Positions 1-8,597 of a DNA stretch of 64,000 nucleotides are shown in pieces. Each line of letters begins with the position of its first letter. Position 1 is the first letter of the stretch. Source of the stretch: CAYRJD01 sp965247395 (lineage in GTDB: Bacteria > Actinomycetota > Acidimicrobiia > Acidimicrobiales > Poriferisodalaceae). The stretch is taken from positions 1,674,001-1,738,000 of the forward strand of contig OZ252012.1 of the NCBI GenBank assembly GCA_965247395.1. The letters are read 5' to 3'. The notes below the pieces were generated by a model. It made no database searches and was not told the DNA's origin. It worked only from the letters and a program-made list of their open reading frames with translations. The position numbers and the translations under genes are program-made.

Positions 1-1214
1 TGAGATGGGTCGCTCCACAGCAGCGCCAAACCCTCATCGCCTGCACGCTCATCTACACCATTCACAAATTCGCCAGCCTGTTTGGCCTGCTTGTTGTCGA
101 TACTGGCACCGAGCAGCAGCGAAACAAATTTTTCGGCTGTTGAGTTCATCGGCTGCCTGCGGCGCAGCGCTTCGGTCAATGCGTCGTAACTGGTGATCAA
201 TCTGCGCCCCGCGGCTTCGAGCACATGGTTTACGTAGGCGTCGATGAGTGCCAGGCGAATCCCCAGCTCCTCAGCAATTGCGGCTTGGTCTTCGCTCCGT
301 CCGGCACCTAGGAGCAGTTCAGGTTTGCCGAGCGCCTTTTGCATTTCAAATTGAATAAGAGCCTGATCTGGTGCCCCGTCAGAGAGGTCTGGATTTTGCT
401 CAATCTGTTCTTCCAGTTGCCGCTGCAGCGCAGCAGGGTCATAAAGGAACCCGTCGGCGTAACGCTCAAGCAGTTGGTTTATGTCAGCGCGCACATGTGG
501 CACCGAGAACACGGCGTGTAAAGCCATTTGGCGAATGCTCACCCATAGCAGCACGCCACTGATATCAAGATTCCATTCCTTGGCGAAGTCTGCGATGTTT
601 GGACCGATCAGGTTGATGGTGTCGGAATCTGAGGGCAGTAACAGGCCGTAATCGCCGAAGGCACTCTTAGCCAGATTTCCAGTCATCGTTCCAGCGCAGA
701 TACCTATCAACACCGGGCTCATGTGCTTCATGAGCTGCTCAAAAATTTTGTTGCCCTGGGCTGCGAACATATTGATCTCAGGGGTGTCCGTTTCGATTTC
801 GTTATCTTCGACTGCGTCTCCTCCGGCGTTGCTATCTCCGGACGCGGTGCCAGCGTTTGGGTCGAGCCGTTTCGCGGCGTGCTCCAACAGTGGCTGACAA
901 CGCTTCAGAGCGTCATTTGCCCACTGAGAACGAATAACCAGCTCAAGCTTTGGAGCAACCCCTTTAGCCGTTGGCTCAAGCCCGGTCACCTTTGCGACAT
1001 GCAACTCCGCTGCACGCGTCAGGTGTTCCAGCGTTACCCGTTCGGCTGGATCGACGTTTTTTTCAGCCGAACCGTCCGTGGCTATCTGCGCGGCTATTTG
1101 CCTAGCGCTTGCCCAGATGTCGATTTGGGCAGGAAATAGGGAACCTAAATCACCCCAAAATGGAATTCCGTCAAATGGGTTATCCGGATCAGTAGGTGGT
1201 TGATCTTCTCCCAC
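1..1214 (-). CDS. DUF2342 'zinc-dependent metalloprotease' family protein (C-terminus beyond window)
   Basis: About 404 codons are visible; the 3' end lies outside the window. The protein matches the actinobacterial DUF2342/COG5282 family, often named zinc-dependent metalloprotease or F420-associated hydrolase. Features are the N-terminal PFWGDLG stretch (residues 18-24), FGDYGLLLP (187-194) and the family core RQMALHAVFSVPHVR (228-242). Family members as I recall them have an REx(A/V)H-type core; here the Glu and the first His appear replaced (RQMALH), so activity is doubtful. Residues 118-147 are an acidic, Gly/Asp-rich insertion. An in-frame TAG lies five codons upstream of GTG at 1214, so this GTG is the only reasonable start. 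It is divergent from the SDR gene and their 5' ends nearly abut. The long plus-strand frames opposite it are shadows. Confidence 0.8.
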   Translation of the reverse strand, partial: MGEDQPPTDPDNPFDGIPFWGDLGSLFPAQIDIWASARQIAAQIATDGSAEKNVDPAERVTLEHLTRAAELHVAKVTGLEPTAKGVAPKLELVIRSQWANDALKRCQPLLEHAAKRLDPNAGTASGDSNAGGDAVEDNEIETDTPEINMFAAQGNKIFEQLMKHMSPVLIGICAGTMTGNLAKSAFGDYGLLLPSDSDTINLIGPNIADFAKEWNLDISGVLLWVSIRQMALHAVFSVPHVRADINQLLERYADGFLYDPAALQRQLEEQIEQNPDLSDGAPDQALIQFEMQKALGKPELLLGAGRSEDQAAIAEELGIRLALIDAYVNHVLEAAGRRLITSYDALTEALRRRQPMNSTAEKFVSLLLGASIDNKQAKQAGEFVNGVDERAGDEGLALLWSDPS

Positions 1215-1225
1215 AAGGGCATCGT

Positions 1226-2278
1226 ATGGCTATGGCAGACGATGCGTCCTTGCGCCCCGACACTGTTGCGGCCCCACCATGCACTGAATCACCCTCGCAA
1301 GCGCTCGCCGGGCCCCTCGCGCAATCGGCGATGCAGACGCCTGTGCTGGTAACTGGTGCGACGGGTGTAATCGGCACTCGGATAACACTTTTCTTGGCGT
1401 CGGCCGGCTTTGACGTAACCGCTGTCGAAAGCCTTACAACTGTTCCGCCAGGCACAATCGCAGCCGTTCATCTACGGCTAGGTCCCGAGCAAGATCAACC
1501 GAGACTAAAGAGGCTGCTAGCAGCGTCTCAAACAGCCGGCGTGAAGCATGTGACCCTGGTGTCTAGCGCAAGCGTGTACGGAGCCTGGCCTGACAATTCG
1601 ATACCACTGAGCGAGGACTCTCCTGTGCGGCCCAATCCGGAAACACCCTTTGCGCTCAGACACGCTGAGGCTGAGCGCATGGTGCAGAACTGGACCGGCG
1701 GCACCACCGCAATTCTGCGACCCGCACCGGTGGTGTCATCTCCCATGGGCGGCCCGATTGGCGAGGCGATGCTGGCAACCGCTCCAGCCAGAGTTAGAGA
1801 CGATCACCCACCCAGTCAGTTTTTGCATCTTGATGACCTGGCACGTGCGGTAGTGGTTTCGGTTCAAAAACAACTGTCGGGCGTGTTTAACGTTTCACCA
1901 AACGGTTGGCTGAGCCCGGCCGAACTGCTAGAGCTGTTGGGCACTCGCCCCAAGAGACGCCTGCCCTGGGTGCGGTCGCAGAGACTGGATCGTTACGTGG
2001 CTCGTCGGGTAGGCCACGAGGCTCCGGTCGGCATATTGCCTTACACGCGCTATCCCTGGGTGATCTCCAGTGATCGACTGCAGGCGGCCGGCTGGGCCGC
2101 GCGTTACGGCAATGACGAAGCGTTTGTGCATGCCGATGTGGGTATGCCATGGGACGATCTGAACGCTCGCCAGCGGCAGTACGTGTCGTTAACGGTGAGC
2201 GGACTTATAGCGCTGGGTATAGCGGTTGGTGTCGTATTTTGGGTAAGACGCGCCTTGAAACGCCGTCAAGCGACCTGA
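1226..2278 (+). CDS. NAD-dependent epimerase/SDR-like protein with C-terminal membrane anchor
   Basis: A Rossmann nucleotide-binding motif VTGATGVIG (residues 43-51) and an extended-SDR middle region (SSASVYG, then a proline-rich stretch) identify an atypical or extended SDR of the epimerase/dehydratase superfamily. The usual catalytic YxxxK is not seen: at the expected place the sequence reads FALRH, so the protein may bind NAD(P) without classical dehydrogenase chemistry. The last 25 residues form a hydrophobic helix followed by RRALKRR, predicting tail anchoring in the membrane. ATG 1226 has an AAGGG six bases upstream; ATG 1331, just before the Rossmann strand, is an alternative start. 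The substrate is unknown. Confidence 0.75.
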   Translation: MAMADDASLRPDTVAAPPCTESPSQALAGPLAQSAMQTPVLVTGATGVIGTRITLFLASAGFDVTAVESLTTVPPGTIAAVHLRLGPEQDQPRLKRLLAASQTAGVKHVTLVSSASVYGAWPDNSIPLSEDSPVRPNPETPFALRHAEAERMVQNWTGGTTAILRPAPVVSSPMGGPIGEAMLATAPARVRDDHPPSQFLHLDDLARAVVVSVQKQLSGVFNVSPNGWLSPAELLELLGTRPKRRLPWVRSQRLDRYVARRVGHEAPVGILPYTRYPWVISSDRLQAAGWAARYGNDEAFVHADVGMPWDDLNARQRQYVSLTVSGLIALGIAVGVVFWVRRALKRRQAT

Positions 2279-2310
2279 ACCGCAACCGCTTCCGCCATAA
2301 TCTTGATGAC

Positions 2311-2856
2311 ATGTTGACAGCACAGGGGTCTGAACAGTCTGACTGGCTGGCATTGACAAGCGAACCGATCCCCATCAACGAGGTATATGACTGGTGCTTA
2401 AGGCCCAGTTGCGGGGCGGTTGCGCTTTTTTCTGGCACGGTTCGAGACCACGCCGGTCACCGCACCGGAGTAACCGAAATCACCTACGAGGCTTACGAGA
2501 GCCAGGTTGAGCCACGTTTGGCTGATATTGCTGCTGAGATGCGTGGCCGTTGGCACGATCTGGGTGCACTAGCGATGATTCATCGGATGGGCACTTTGTT
2601 TCTTAGCGAAAGTTCGGTAGTAGTGGCGGTGTCGGCACCTCACCGCGCTGAAGCCTTTGAGGCCGCCCGGTTTGGCATCGACGCGCTCAAGGCCACGGTG
2701 CCCATCTGGAAACAAGAGGTTCACGACGCGGGCAGCGACTGGGGCCTGGCTTCGACGGAGATAGTCAGCGTCCGTGAAATGCAAGACTCAGCAAAGGCCA
2801 GTGTGGCAAAGCCCAAGGCTGAGGCAACAAAGCCCAAAGCCAGCTCAGCAAAGTAA
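2311..2856 (+). CDS. moaE: Molybdopterin synthase catalytic subunit MoaE
   Basis: MoaE is the large subunit of molybdopterin synthase, which inserts dithiolene sulfur from MoaD thiocarboxylate into cyclic pyranopterin monophosphate during molybdenum cofactor synthesis. The 181-residue protein shows the family landmarks GAVALFSGTVRDH (residues 35-47), ITYEAYE (57-63), IHRMG (90-94) and LKATVPIWKQE (126-136), which carries the two conserved lysines K127 and K134. An Ala/Lys/Pro-rich tail (about residues 155-181) is extra. ATG 2311 is chosen because homology begins shortly after it; upstream starts would overlap the SDR gene. The stop overlaps the ATG of the next gene (TAATG), indicating translational coupling. 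No moaD or other moa gene is in the window. Confidence 0.92.
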   Translation: MLTAQGSEQSDWLALTSEPIPINEVYDWCLRPSCGAVALFSGTVRDHAGHRTGVTEITYEAYESQVEPRLADIAAEMRGRWHDLGALAMIHRMGTLFLSESSVVVAVSAPHRAEAFEAARFGIDALKATVPIWKQEVHDAGSDWGLASTEIVSVREMQDSAKASVAKPKAEATKPKASSAK

Positions 2857-3062
2857 TGATCCCGCTGGTTTTTCTTGGTTTAGCGGTCGCGATACCGCTG
2901 GTTGGTATAGCAGTGGTTTTCTTTGTCAACTGGCTGCGCAGAGACCGCTGGGAAGACGGAATGAAGGCATTCGAACAGCGGCGGCGTGCGTTGGCAGACG
3001 CAAGCAGTGTCCACAGCACTAGCAACGTCCGCTTCGAACGGGAGACACCTCCTGCCTCGTGA
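2856..3062 (+). CDS. Small single-pass membrane protein
   Basis: This 68-residue protein has one hydrophobic helix at its N-terminus (about residues 3-24) followed by a charged, Arg-rich cytoplasmic-type tail (NWLRRDRWEDGMKAFEQRRR). I do not recognise a family. The ATG overlaps the moaE stop codon and the gene's 3' end overlaps the start region of the MreB-like gene, so the three are probably one transcript. The position just before MreB could mean an accessory role with it, but that is only inference. Confidence 0.6.
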   Translation: MIPLVFLGLAVAIPLVGIAVVFFVNWLRRDRWEDGMKAFEQRRRALADASSVHSTSNVRFERETPPAS

Positions 3063-4029
3063 CCTAGCCATCGATCTGGGTACCGCTAACACGCTCGTCT
3101 ATGAGCGCGGCGTAGGCATAGTGCTAAACGAGCCTTCCGTCATAGCGCTGGACGAGAGGGCTGGCACCGTACTGGCCGTTGGCAATACGGCTTGGCAGAT
3201 GATCGGCCGCACGCCTGCTCACATCGTGGCTATGCGACCGTTGAGCGGCGGCGCCATCACCGACTTTGAGAACACCCAACACATGATTCGTCTCATCCTG
3301 CAACAAGTTGGTGTCGGGCGATTTGTTAAGACGCGAGTAGCGGCATGCGTTCCTCCGGTGATTACGCCCGTAGAGCGGCGAGCTTTGACTGAGGCCATAC
3401 GCCAGGTAGGAGTGAGCGATGTACGGTTGATTGAGCAAACGATGGCGGCGGCTATTGGTTCCGGACAGCCCATCAGCGAACCGCGCGGAACAATGGTGAT
3501 CGACATTGGCGGCGGCACGTCGCAGTCGGCCGTGGTGTCGCTGGGCGGAATAGTGAGCTCGAAGTCTGTGCGCTTTGGATCCTTCGACATGGATCAAGCG
3601 CTGCGAGATTTCATACGCAATCACCACGGCATGGTGATTGGTGATCGAACTTCGGAGCAACTCAAAATCCTGATCGGATCCGCTTGGCCCGGATATGTCG
3701 AGTCTGATGCCGAGGTGAAGGGTCGTGACATTACGACAGGTCTGCCACGCAAGTTCACCGTTACTCACGAAGAGGCTCGTGCCGCCTTAAAGGGAGTGAT
3801 TGATGCGATCACTCAATCGATCATTGACTGTTTGAGCGCAACGCCTCCGGAGCTAGCACAGGACCTGCTGCGTCTCGGTGCGCACCTGCTTGGCGGCGGT
3901 TCTCTATTGCAAGGGTTTGATTCGCTGATTGCTCACAAGTTGTCAATACCGGTGTATCGCACGGAAGCCCCGCTGGAGACCGTGGTGCTAGGTGCTGGCA
4001 GAGCGCTGGAATCTTGGAACGAGCTGTAA
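2986..4029 (+). CDS. mreB: MreB/Mbl-like rod-shape actin homologue
   Basis: MreB is a bacterial actin that organises lateral cell-wall synthesis at the membrane. Visible landmarks are the phosphate-1 loop DLAIDLGTANTLVY, VLNEPSVIAL, the connecting EQTMAAAIGSG, phosphate-2 VIDIGGGTSQ (from about residue 170) and the C-terminal LLGGGSLLQGFD (from about 302). The GTG at 2986 gives 347 residues. However, MreB homology starts exactly at a CTG at 3052 preceded by GGGAG with 7-nt spacing, which would give the usual MPRDLAIDLGT N-terminus (325 residues). The GTG start overlaps the upstream gene by 77 nt. No mreC, mreD or rodA is adjacent, which is unusual for a canonical mreB and could mean an orphan paralogue. 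Confidence 0.85.
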   Translation: MRWQTQAVSTALATSASNGRHLLPRDLAIDLGTANTLVYERGVGIVLNEPSVIALDERAGTVLAVGNTAWQMIGRTPAHIVAMRPLSGGAITDFENTQHMIRLILQQVGVGRFVKTRVAACVPPVITPVERRALTEAIRQVGVSDVRLIEQTMAAAIGSGQPISEPRGTMVIDIGGGTSQSAVVSLGGIVSSKSVRFGSFDMDQALRDFIRNHHGMVIGDRTSEQLKILIGSAWPGYVESDAEVKGRDITTGLPRKFTVTHEEARAALKGVIDAITQSIIDCLSATPPELAQDLLRLGAHLLGGGSLLQGFDSLIAHKLSIPVYRTEAPLETVVLGAGRALESWNEL

Positions 4030-4070
4030 CCCGTCAGGGTCAGTCTGCGTTGCTTACCGGCCCAGGATGC

Positions 4071-4316
4071 TTAGCCAGCAACTGAGTCAATCAGCAACAC
4101 CCCGACAAACGTGAGCGTGGCAAACACGGTGACAATTGACGCTGCTAACAACAACGTAAACAACACCAACCCGATGACCGCCCTGAAGCGCCGTTTCGAC
4201 GAAAACTTCGGCACTTCGTCTCTCAACGCTCTTGACGGGTTCAGCAATTTGAAAATTGTGCTGTCACCCTGGTTGTCCGGTCCTAGAGGTCGGGGTGACT
4301 GCACATCGGTGTTCAC
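4071..4316 (-). CDS. Small hydrophobic protein, predicted membrane-anchored
   Basis: An 81-residue reading frame from GTG 4316 ends in a long hydrophobic helix (about residues 48-78, VIGLVLFTLLLAASIVTVFA and onward). The first half is polar with KFSSKRRFR just before the helix, as in a tail- or C-terminally anchored membrane protein. The frame stays open further upstream to 4751, but that part lies antisense to the Lon-like protease gene and is not protein-like. The gene is divergent from the protease gene, with only 21 bp between starts. No family is recognised; similar tiny membrane proteins occur next to protease genes in Actinobacteria. Confidence 0.5.
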   Translation of the reverse strand: MNTDVQSPRPLGPDNQGDSTIFKLLNPSRALRDEVPKFSSKRRFRAVIGLVLFTLLLAASIVTVFATLTFVGVLLIDSVAG

Positions 4317-4337
4317 ACCATGAAACGCTAAGACCTC

Positions 4338-5489
4338 GTGAACGACCAGTCCAACCAGACGCGCGGCCAGTTCGTGAAAATGTTTTATCGCTGGTTTGTT
4401 GGAGCAGTGCTTGTACTCATTGCACTTGGGTTGCTTCTGGAGCTTGGAAGTCGAGTGGTTATCGGCGAAAAGGTGATCATGTACCCAGGTATCACCTCTG
4501 ACATCGAAGGTCACATTGAGGTAGAAGGCGCGCAGTTTTACCCGACACCGGGTGAGATACGCCTCGTTTCGGTCAGGACAGATTTTCAAGCGACCGTTTT
4601 GGACTTGCTGCTGGGTTGGCTGGATAGCTCTACCAGCGTTCGGGACCGCAGTGATGTGCTGGGTAACCAAACCCCAGAACAAAACAGGGAGCAAAACCTG
4701 ACCAGCATGGCCAACTCGGGAGAGGTGGCCATACGAGTGGCTTTGGAACACCTTGGCTACGACGTGATAGCTCCGGGTGGCGTTCGGATCGAGTTCGTGC
4801 AGGCCGATGCTCCAGCCACTGGTGCGCTGACGGCCGGAGACGTTGTGCAGGCAATAAACGAAACGCCCACACCGACCACTGCTGAATTGATAGCGGCCCT
4901 CCGTCAGTTTGAGCCAGGAACCGAGATTCAGCTCACCGTTGAGAGTTTCCAGGCACCAGACTCTGGTGAGGCTGGCTCTGACGAGACAGGCACTGACGAG
5001 CCCAGTACCGCCGAGCCCGGTACCGGCGCACCCGTATCCGAGCTGCGAACCGAGTCGGTCACGCTTGGCGATAGAGAAGGTCAGCCGTTTCTTGGAGTAC
5101 AGGTCTCAACGGTTGTTGATTTGCCCGTGCTGCCATTTGAAGTAGGTGTGAACCTTGGCAGCATTGGCGGCCCCTCAGCTGGTCTGGCGATATGTCTGTC
5201 AGTGATCGACTCCCTCACCGAAAACGAGCTAACGGCAGGCCTGGACGTGGCCGCAACGGGCACAATCCAACTAGACGGTTCGGTTGGCCCGGTGGGAAGT
5301 GTGAATATCAAGGCACATGCTGTCTTAGCGGCTGGTGCGGATTTGATGCTGGTTCCCGCAGCGCAGATTGAAGACGCCAGGTCTGTGCTTGGCGACTACA
5401 TCGAGGTAGTGGGAGTGGAGTCACTACAAGACGCCCTGCGGGTGCTGACCGAAAGAGTGCTGGTAAAAGGGCTCGCAGACCAGCCCTAA
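4338..5489 (+). CDS. YlbL-type Lon-like (S16) serine protease with PDZ domain
   Basis: This 383-residue protein has an N-terminal membrane anchor (about residues 17-40), a PDZ domain (about 150-210, containing GALTAGDVVQAIN) and a C-terminal Lon proteolytic domain without the AAA+ ATPase. The S16 catalytic dyad is visible: Ser280 in GGPSAGLA and Lys325 in NIKAHAV. The 45-residue spacing agrees with Lon. A Ser/Thr/Gly/Glu-rich linker with short repeats (about residues 210-235) separates PDZ and protease and looks like a lineage-specific insertion. The family acts at the outer face of the membrane on exported or damaged proteins. Start GTG 4338 follows no strong Shine-Dalgarno sequence but places the anchor correctly. 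Confidence 0.88.
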   Translation: MNDQSNQTRGQFVKMFYRWFVGAVLVLIALGLLLELGSRVVIGEKVIMYPGITSDIEGHIEVEGAQFYPTPGEIRLVSVRTDFQATVLDLLLGWLDSSTSVRDRSDVLGNQTPEQNREQNLTSMANSGEVAIRVALEHLGYDVIAPGGVRIEFVQADAPATGALTAGDVVQAINETPTPTTAELIAALRQFEPGTEIQLTVESFQAPDSGEAGSDETGTDEPSTAEPGTGAPVSELRTESVTLGDREGQPFLGVQVSTVVDLPVLPFEVGVNLGSIGGPSAGLAICLSVIDSLTENELTAGLDVAATGTIQLDGSVGPVGSVNIKAHAVLAAGADLMLVPAAQIEDARSVLGDYIEVVGVESLQDALRVLTERVLVKGLADQP

Positions 5490-5517
5490 ACATCCGCACC
5501 GCTAGCCTCTGACGCAT

Positions 5518-8500
5518 ATGAGTCCTGAGAACCAGAGTCCACCCGGCGGCCAATCCGGAGGCCCGCCTGGCGGCCAGCCCACCGGTCCAGCTGGAAGCAG
5601 CGCAAATGGAGCTCCAAGGGCTCGCAAACGACGCAACGTGCGACGGCTAAGGATTTTCCTTGTTGTTGCGTTTCTTGTAGTACTGCTGCTGATCGCATCG
5701 CTGCGCGGCCTGGCAGGGTTCTACACCGATTACCTGTGGTTCTCTTCGCTGGATTTTTCATCGGTTTGGTGGCAAGTGCTGTGGGCCAAGATCGGACTGG
5801 GTCTGCTGTTTACGTCCATTTTCTTGGTGATGATGTGGATCAACCTGTTTTTAGCCGAGCGCATGGCACCCAAGATGCGCCCGGCTGGTCCAGAGGAAGA
5901 CGTAGTCGTCAAGTGGCACCAAGCGGTTGGCAAGCGCCGCTGGCTGGTCCGGTTGGTGGTCTCGTTTTTGCTGGCTTTGCTGGTTGGTGCGGGAGTTTCC
6001 GGTCGTTGGCAAGAGTGGCTGTTTTTCATTAACCCCGTTGATTTCGGCATCGAAGATCAACAGTTCGGCCGTGACGTTGGCTTCTACGTATTCCAGCTTC
6101 CGTTCCTTAAGTTTTTGGTGGGCTGGGTATTTGCCGCAGTGCTGGTGGTGTTCTTATTCACCGCTGTCTGGTACTACCTACACGGCGGTATTCGCTTACA
6201 AGTCCGTTCGTCTTCACGAGTTCAGCCGCAGGTAAAGGCGCATCTGTCTCTGCTTCTGGGCATTTTGGCACTGACAAAAGCGGTTGGCTATTACTTCGAC
6301 CAGTTCTCCCTGACGCTGTCTACGCGCGGCTTTGTCGACGGCGCTACCTACACCGATGTCAACGCGCAACTGCCGGTGCTGCGACTACTACTGGTAATCA
6401 GCCTGTTTTGTTTCGTGTTGCTGGTGGTGAACATCTGGCGACGAGGCTTTACCTATCCAGTTATTGCGGTGGGCCTCTGGGCGATCGTTGCGGTGTTGGC
6501 AGGAGCGGTTTATCCGGCGCTGGTCCAGCGTTTTCAGGTGGAGCCTTCGGAGTCAACGCGTGAGGCGATCTACATCGAGCGCAACATTGAGATGACCCGT
6601 GTGGCGCTGGGGCTAGATCAGGTGACCCAAAGTGAGTTTAATTACATACCGACGATAACTGCAAGCGATATCTCAGAAAACTTAGAAACGGTGCGCAATG
6701 TCCGTTTGCTTGACCCGGCGGTGATGCAGGACACGTTTCAGCAAACCCAGGGCATCAAGAGCTTTTACGACTTTTTAGATATTGACGTCGACCGTTACGA
6801 CATAGACGGCTTTGTTACACAGATCGTGCTTTCTGCACGTGAGTTGAACTCAGGCGACTTGCCCAATGACTCTTGGGAAACGCGCAGCGTCGGTTTCACG
6901 CACGGATACGGCTTGGCGGCTGCGCCAGCCAACGCGGTTGACTCCAACGGACGACCTGCGTATGTGCTGGGAGATATTCCAGCGGTGGTAGAGCCAGGCG
7001 CTGAGGCGTTGAGCTTGTCCAAACCCGGCTTGTACGTGGGCGAAGGGCTGACCGGTTACGCCGTGGTCGGTGCCGACCGTGACGAGGTGGACTTCCAAGA
7101 CGACGATGACCGCACCGAGTCCACCCGTTATGACGGTGAGGACGGAGTCGAGTTGAGCTCGATTTTGCAACGTGCTGCATTTGCGCTGCGCTTTGCCGAG
7201 CCAAACTTGCTGATTTCAAATGAGATCAGCAGCGATAGTCGGATCTTGTTCAACCGCGATATCAACGAACGAGTTCGCACGTTGGCGCCGTTCCTGTCTT
7301 ACGACGAAGACCCGTATCCCGTGGTGATCAACGGCGAAGTGATCTGGATCATTGACGCCTACACCATGAGCGACAACTTCCCGTACTCCCAACAGGTCAG
7401 TCCACGTGCGGTGCGCAGCGGAGACCTAGCGACGACCTTTAACTACGTTCGCAACTCCATCAAGGTCACCGTGAATGCCTACGACGGCACCGTCACGTTT
7501 TACGTGATCGACAAAACCGATCCGCTGGCGCAGAGCTACCGCAAACAGTTTGGTGATCTGTTCTCAGACGAAGATCCTCCACTGGAACTGCAGAAGCACT
7601 TCCGCTATCCCGAGGATTTGTTCCGGGTGCAGACCGATGTATGGGGTCGCTACCGCATCAGCGAGGCGGATGAGTTTTACGATGCCGCTGGTGCCTGGAG
7701 CGTTGCGCAAGATCCGGGCAACTCCATTGGCCAGGCCACTCTGGAGACGGTGGTCGATGCCACCGGTGCAATCATCAGCCGATCTGAGGTGCGTATAGCG
7801 CCGCAGTATTTGTTGCTGCGTTTGCCGGGTGAGGATTCGGAATCGTTTGTGATTTTCCGACCGTTTGTGCCGTTTTCAGATGACGATTCACGCAAGAACC
7901 TTGAAGGATTCATGGTGGTTCATAACGACCCCGGTCGCTATGGACAGATGGAGGTGTATGAGATCAGATCGGATTCTCCCGTTGACGGGCCCGCTTTGTT
8001 CAACTCAAACATCCAAACCGAAGAGGAAATCTCCGAGCGAGTCACGCTGTTGAACCAAAACGGGTCGGTGGTAACGCCGGGCAACTTGCTGTTGATTCCC
8101 GTGGGGAACTCGCTGCTGTATGTGCGGCCGTTGTTTATTGAGGCAACGGGCACCACTGCGGTGCCGGAATTACAGCTGGTGATCGTGGGCGTGGGATCGA
8201 AGATCGTCATTGCTGAGACGTTTGAAGAGGCGCTAGAAGGAGCTGTGCCGAACCTGGATATCGATCTACAGACGCGCAGCGTGAGCACGCAGCCAGGTCA
8301 AGGCGGCACTTCTGACGGCGATGCTGACACGAGTGATTCTGGTTCAACCGGCGACGACGGGACTGACTCAGACGCAGGCGACGGCACAACCACCGAAACC
8401 CTCGTGGGTCTCATTACTGCTGCTCAAGCGGCCTTTGATCGAGCCGATGCAGCCCTAGCCAACGGGGATCTCGCTGGCTACCAACGTGAGATTGAAGAGG

Positions 8501-8553
8501 CTCAGCGGTTAATCACTATGGCCGAGTTACTGTTCCCGTCAAATTCGAGCTAG
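5518..8553 (+). CDS. UPF0182 family (COG1615) large membrane protein
   Basis: A 1011-residue protein of the UPF0182 family, which is conserved in Actinobacteria and some cyanobacteria and whose function is unknown. The N-terminus is Pro/Gly-rich (about residues 1-40), followed by a run of about seven membrane helices (about 42-335) and then a large soluble, presumably extracytoplasmic, domain. Typical family strings are RYPEDLF, YLLLRLPGE and FVPFSD. A Gly/Asp/Ser/Thr-rich linker (about residues 930-960) precedes a C-terminal helix rich in Ala/Glu. It lies 28 bp downstream of the Lon-like protease gene on the same strand, so the two are probably co-transcribed. Confidence 0.93.
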   Translation: MSPENQSPPGGQSGGPPGGQPTGPAGSSANGAPRARKRRNVRRLRIFLVVAFLVVLLLIASLRGLAGFYTDYLWFSSLDFSSVWWQVLWAKIGLGLLFTSIFLVMMWINLFLAERMAPKMRPAGPEEDVVVKWHQAVGKRRWLVRLVVSFLLALLVGAGVSGRWQEWLFFINPVDFGIEDQQFGRDVGFYVFQLPFLKFLVGWVFAAVLVVFLFTAVWYYLHGGIRLQVRSSSRVQPQVKAHLSLLLGILALTKAVGYYFDQFSLTLSTRGFVDGATYTDVNAQLPVLRLLLVISLFCFVLLVVNIWRRGFTYPVIAVGLWAIVAVLAGAVYPALVQRFQVEPSESTREAIYIERNIEMTRVALGLDQVTQSEFNYIPTITASDISENLETVRNVRLLDPAVMQDTFQQTQGIKSFYDFLDIDVDRYDIDGFVTQIVLSARELNSGDLPNDSWETRSVGFTHGYGLAAAPANAVDSNGRPAYVLGDIPAVVEPGAEALSLSKPGLYVGEGLTGYAVVGADRDEVDFQDDDDRTESTRYDGEDGVELSSILQRAAFALRFAEPNLLISNEISSDSRILFNRDINERVRTLAPFLSYDEDPYPVVINGEVIWIIDAYTMSDNFPYSQQVSPRAVRSGDLATTFNYVRNSIKVTVNAYDGTVTFYVIDKTDPLAQSYRKQFGDLFSDEDPPLELQKHFRYPEDLFRVQTDVWGRYRISEADEFYDAAGAWSVAQDPGNSIGQATLETVVDATGAIISRSEVRIAPQYLLLRLPGEDSESFVIFRPFVPFSDDDSRKNLEGFMVVHNDPGRYGQMEVYEIRSDSPVDGPALFNSNIQTEEEISERVTLLNQNGSVVTPGNLLLIPVGNSLLYVRPLFIEATGTTAVPELQLVIVGVGSKIVIAETFEEALEGAVPNLDIDLQTRSVSTQPGQGGTSDGDADTSDSGSTGDDGTDSDAGDGTTTETLVGLITAAQAAFDRADAALANGDLAGYQREIEEAQRLITMAELLFPSNSS

Positions 8554-8597
8554 TTAGCTTCACTCGCCATAAGGAGGCATAAGGAGCAGGAGCCAGG

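Noticed and set aside
339..1139. Several plus-strand open frames opposite the DUF2342 gene
   Set aside because: They show no family features, while the minus strand encodes an uninterrupted DUF2342-type protein over the whole stretch.
4317..4751. Extension of the small minus-strand membrane protein to 226 residues
   Set aside because: The extra part lies antisense to the Lon-like protease and is Cys/His-rich nonsense; the hydrophobic tail and GTG 4316 explain the signal.
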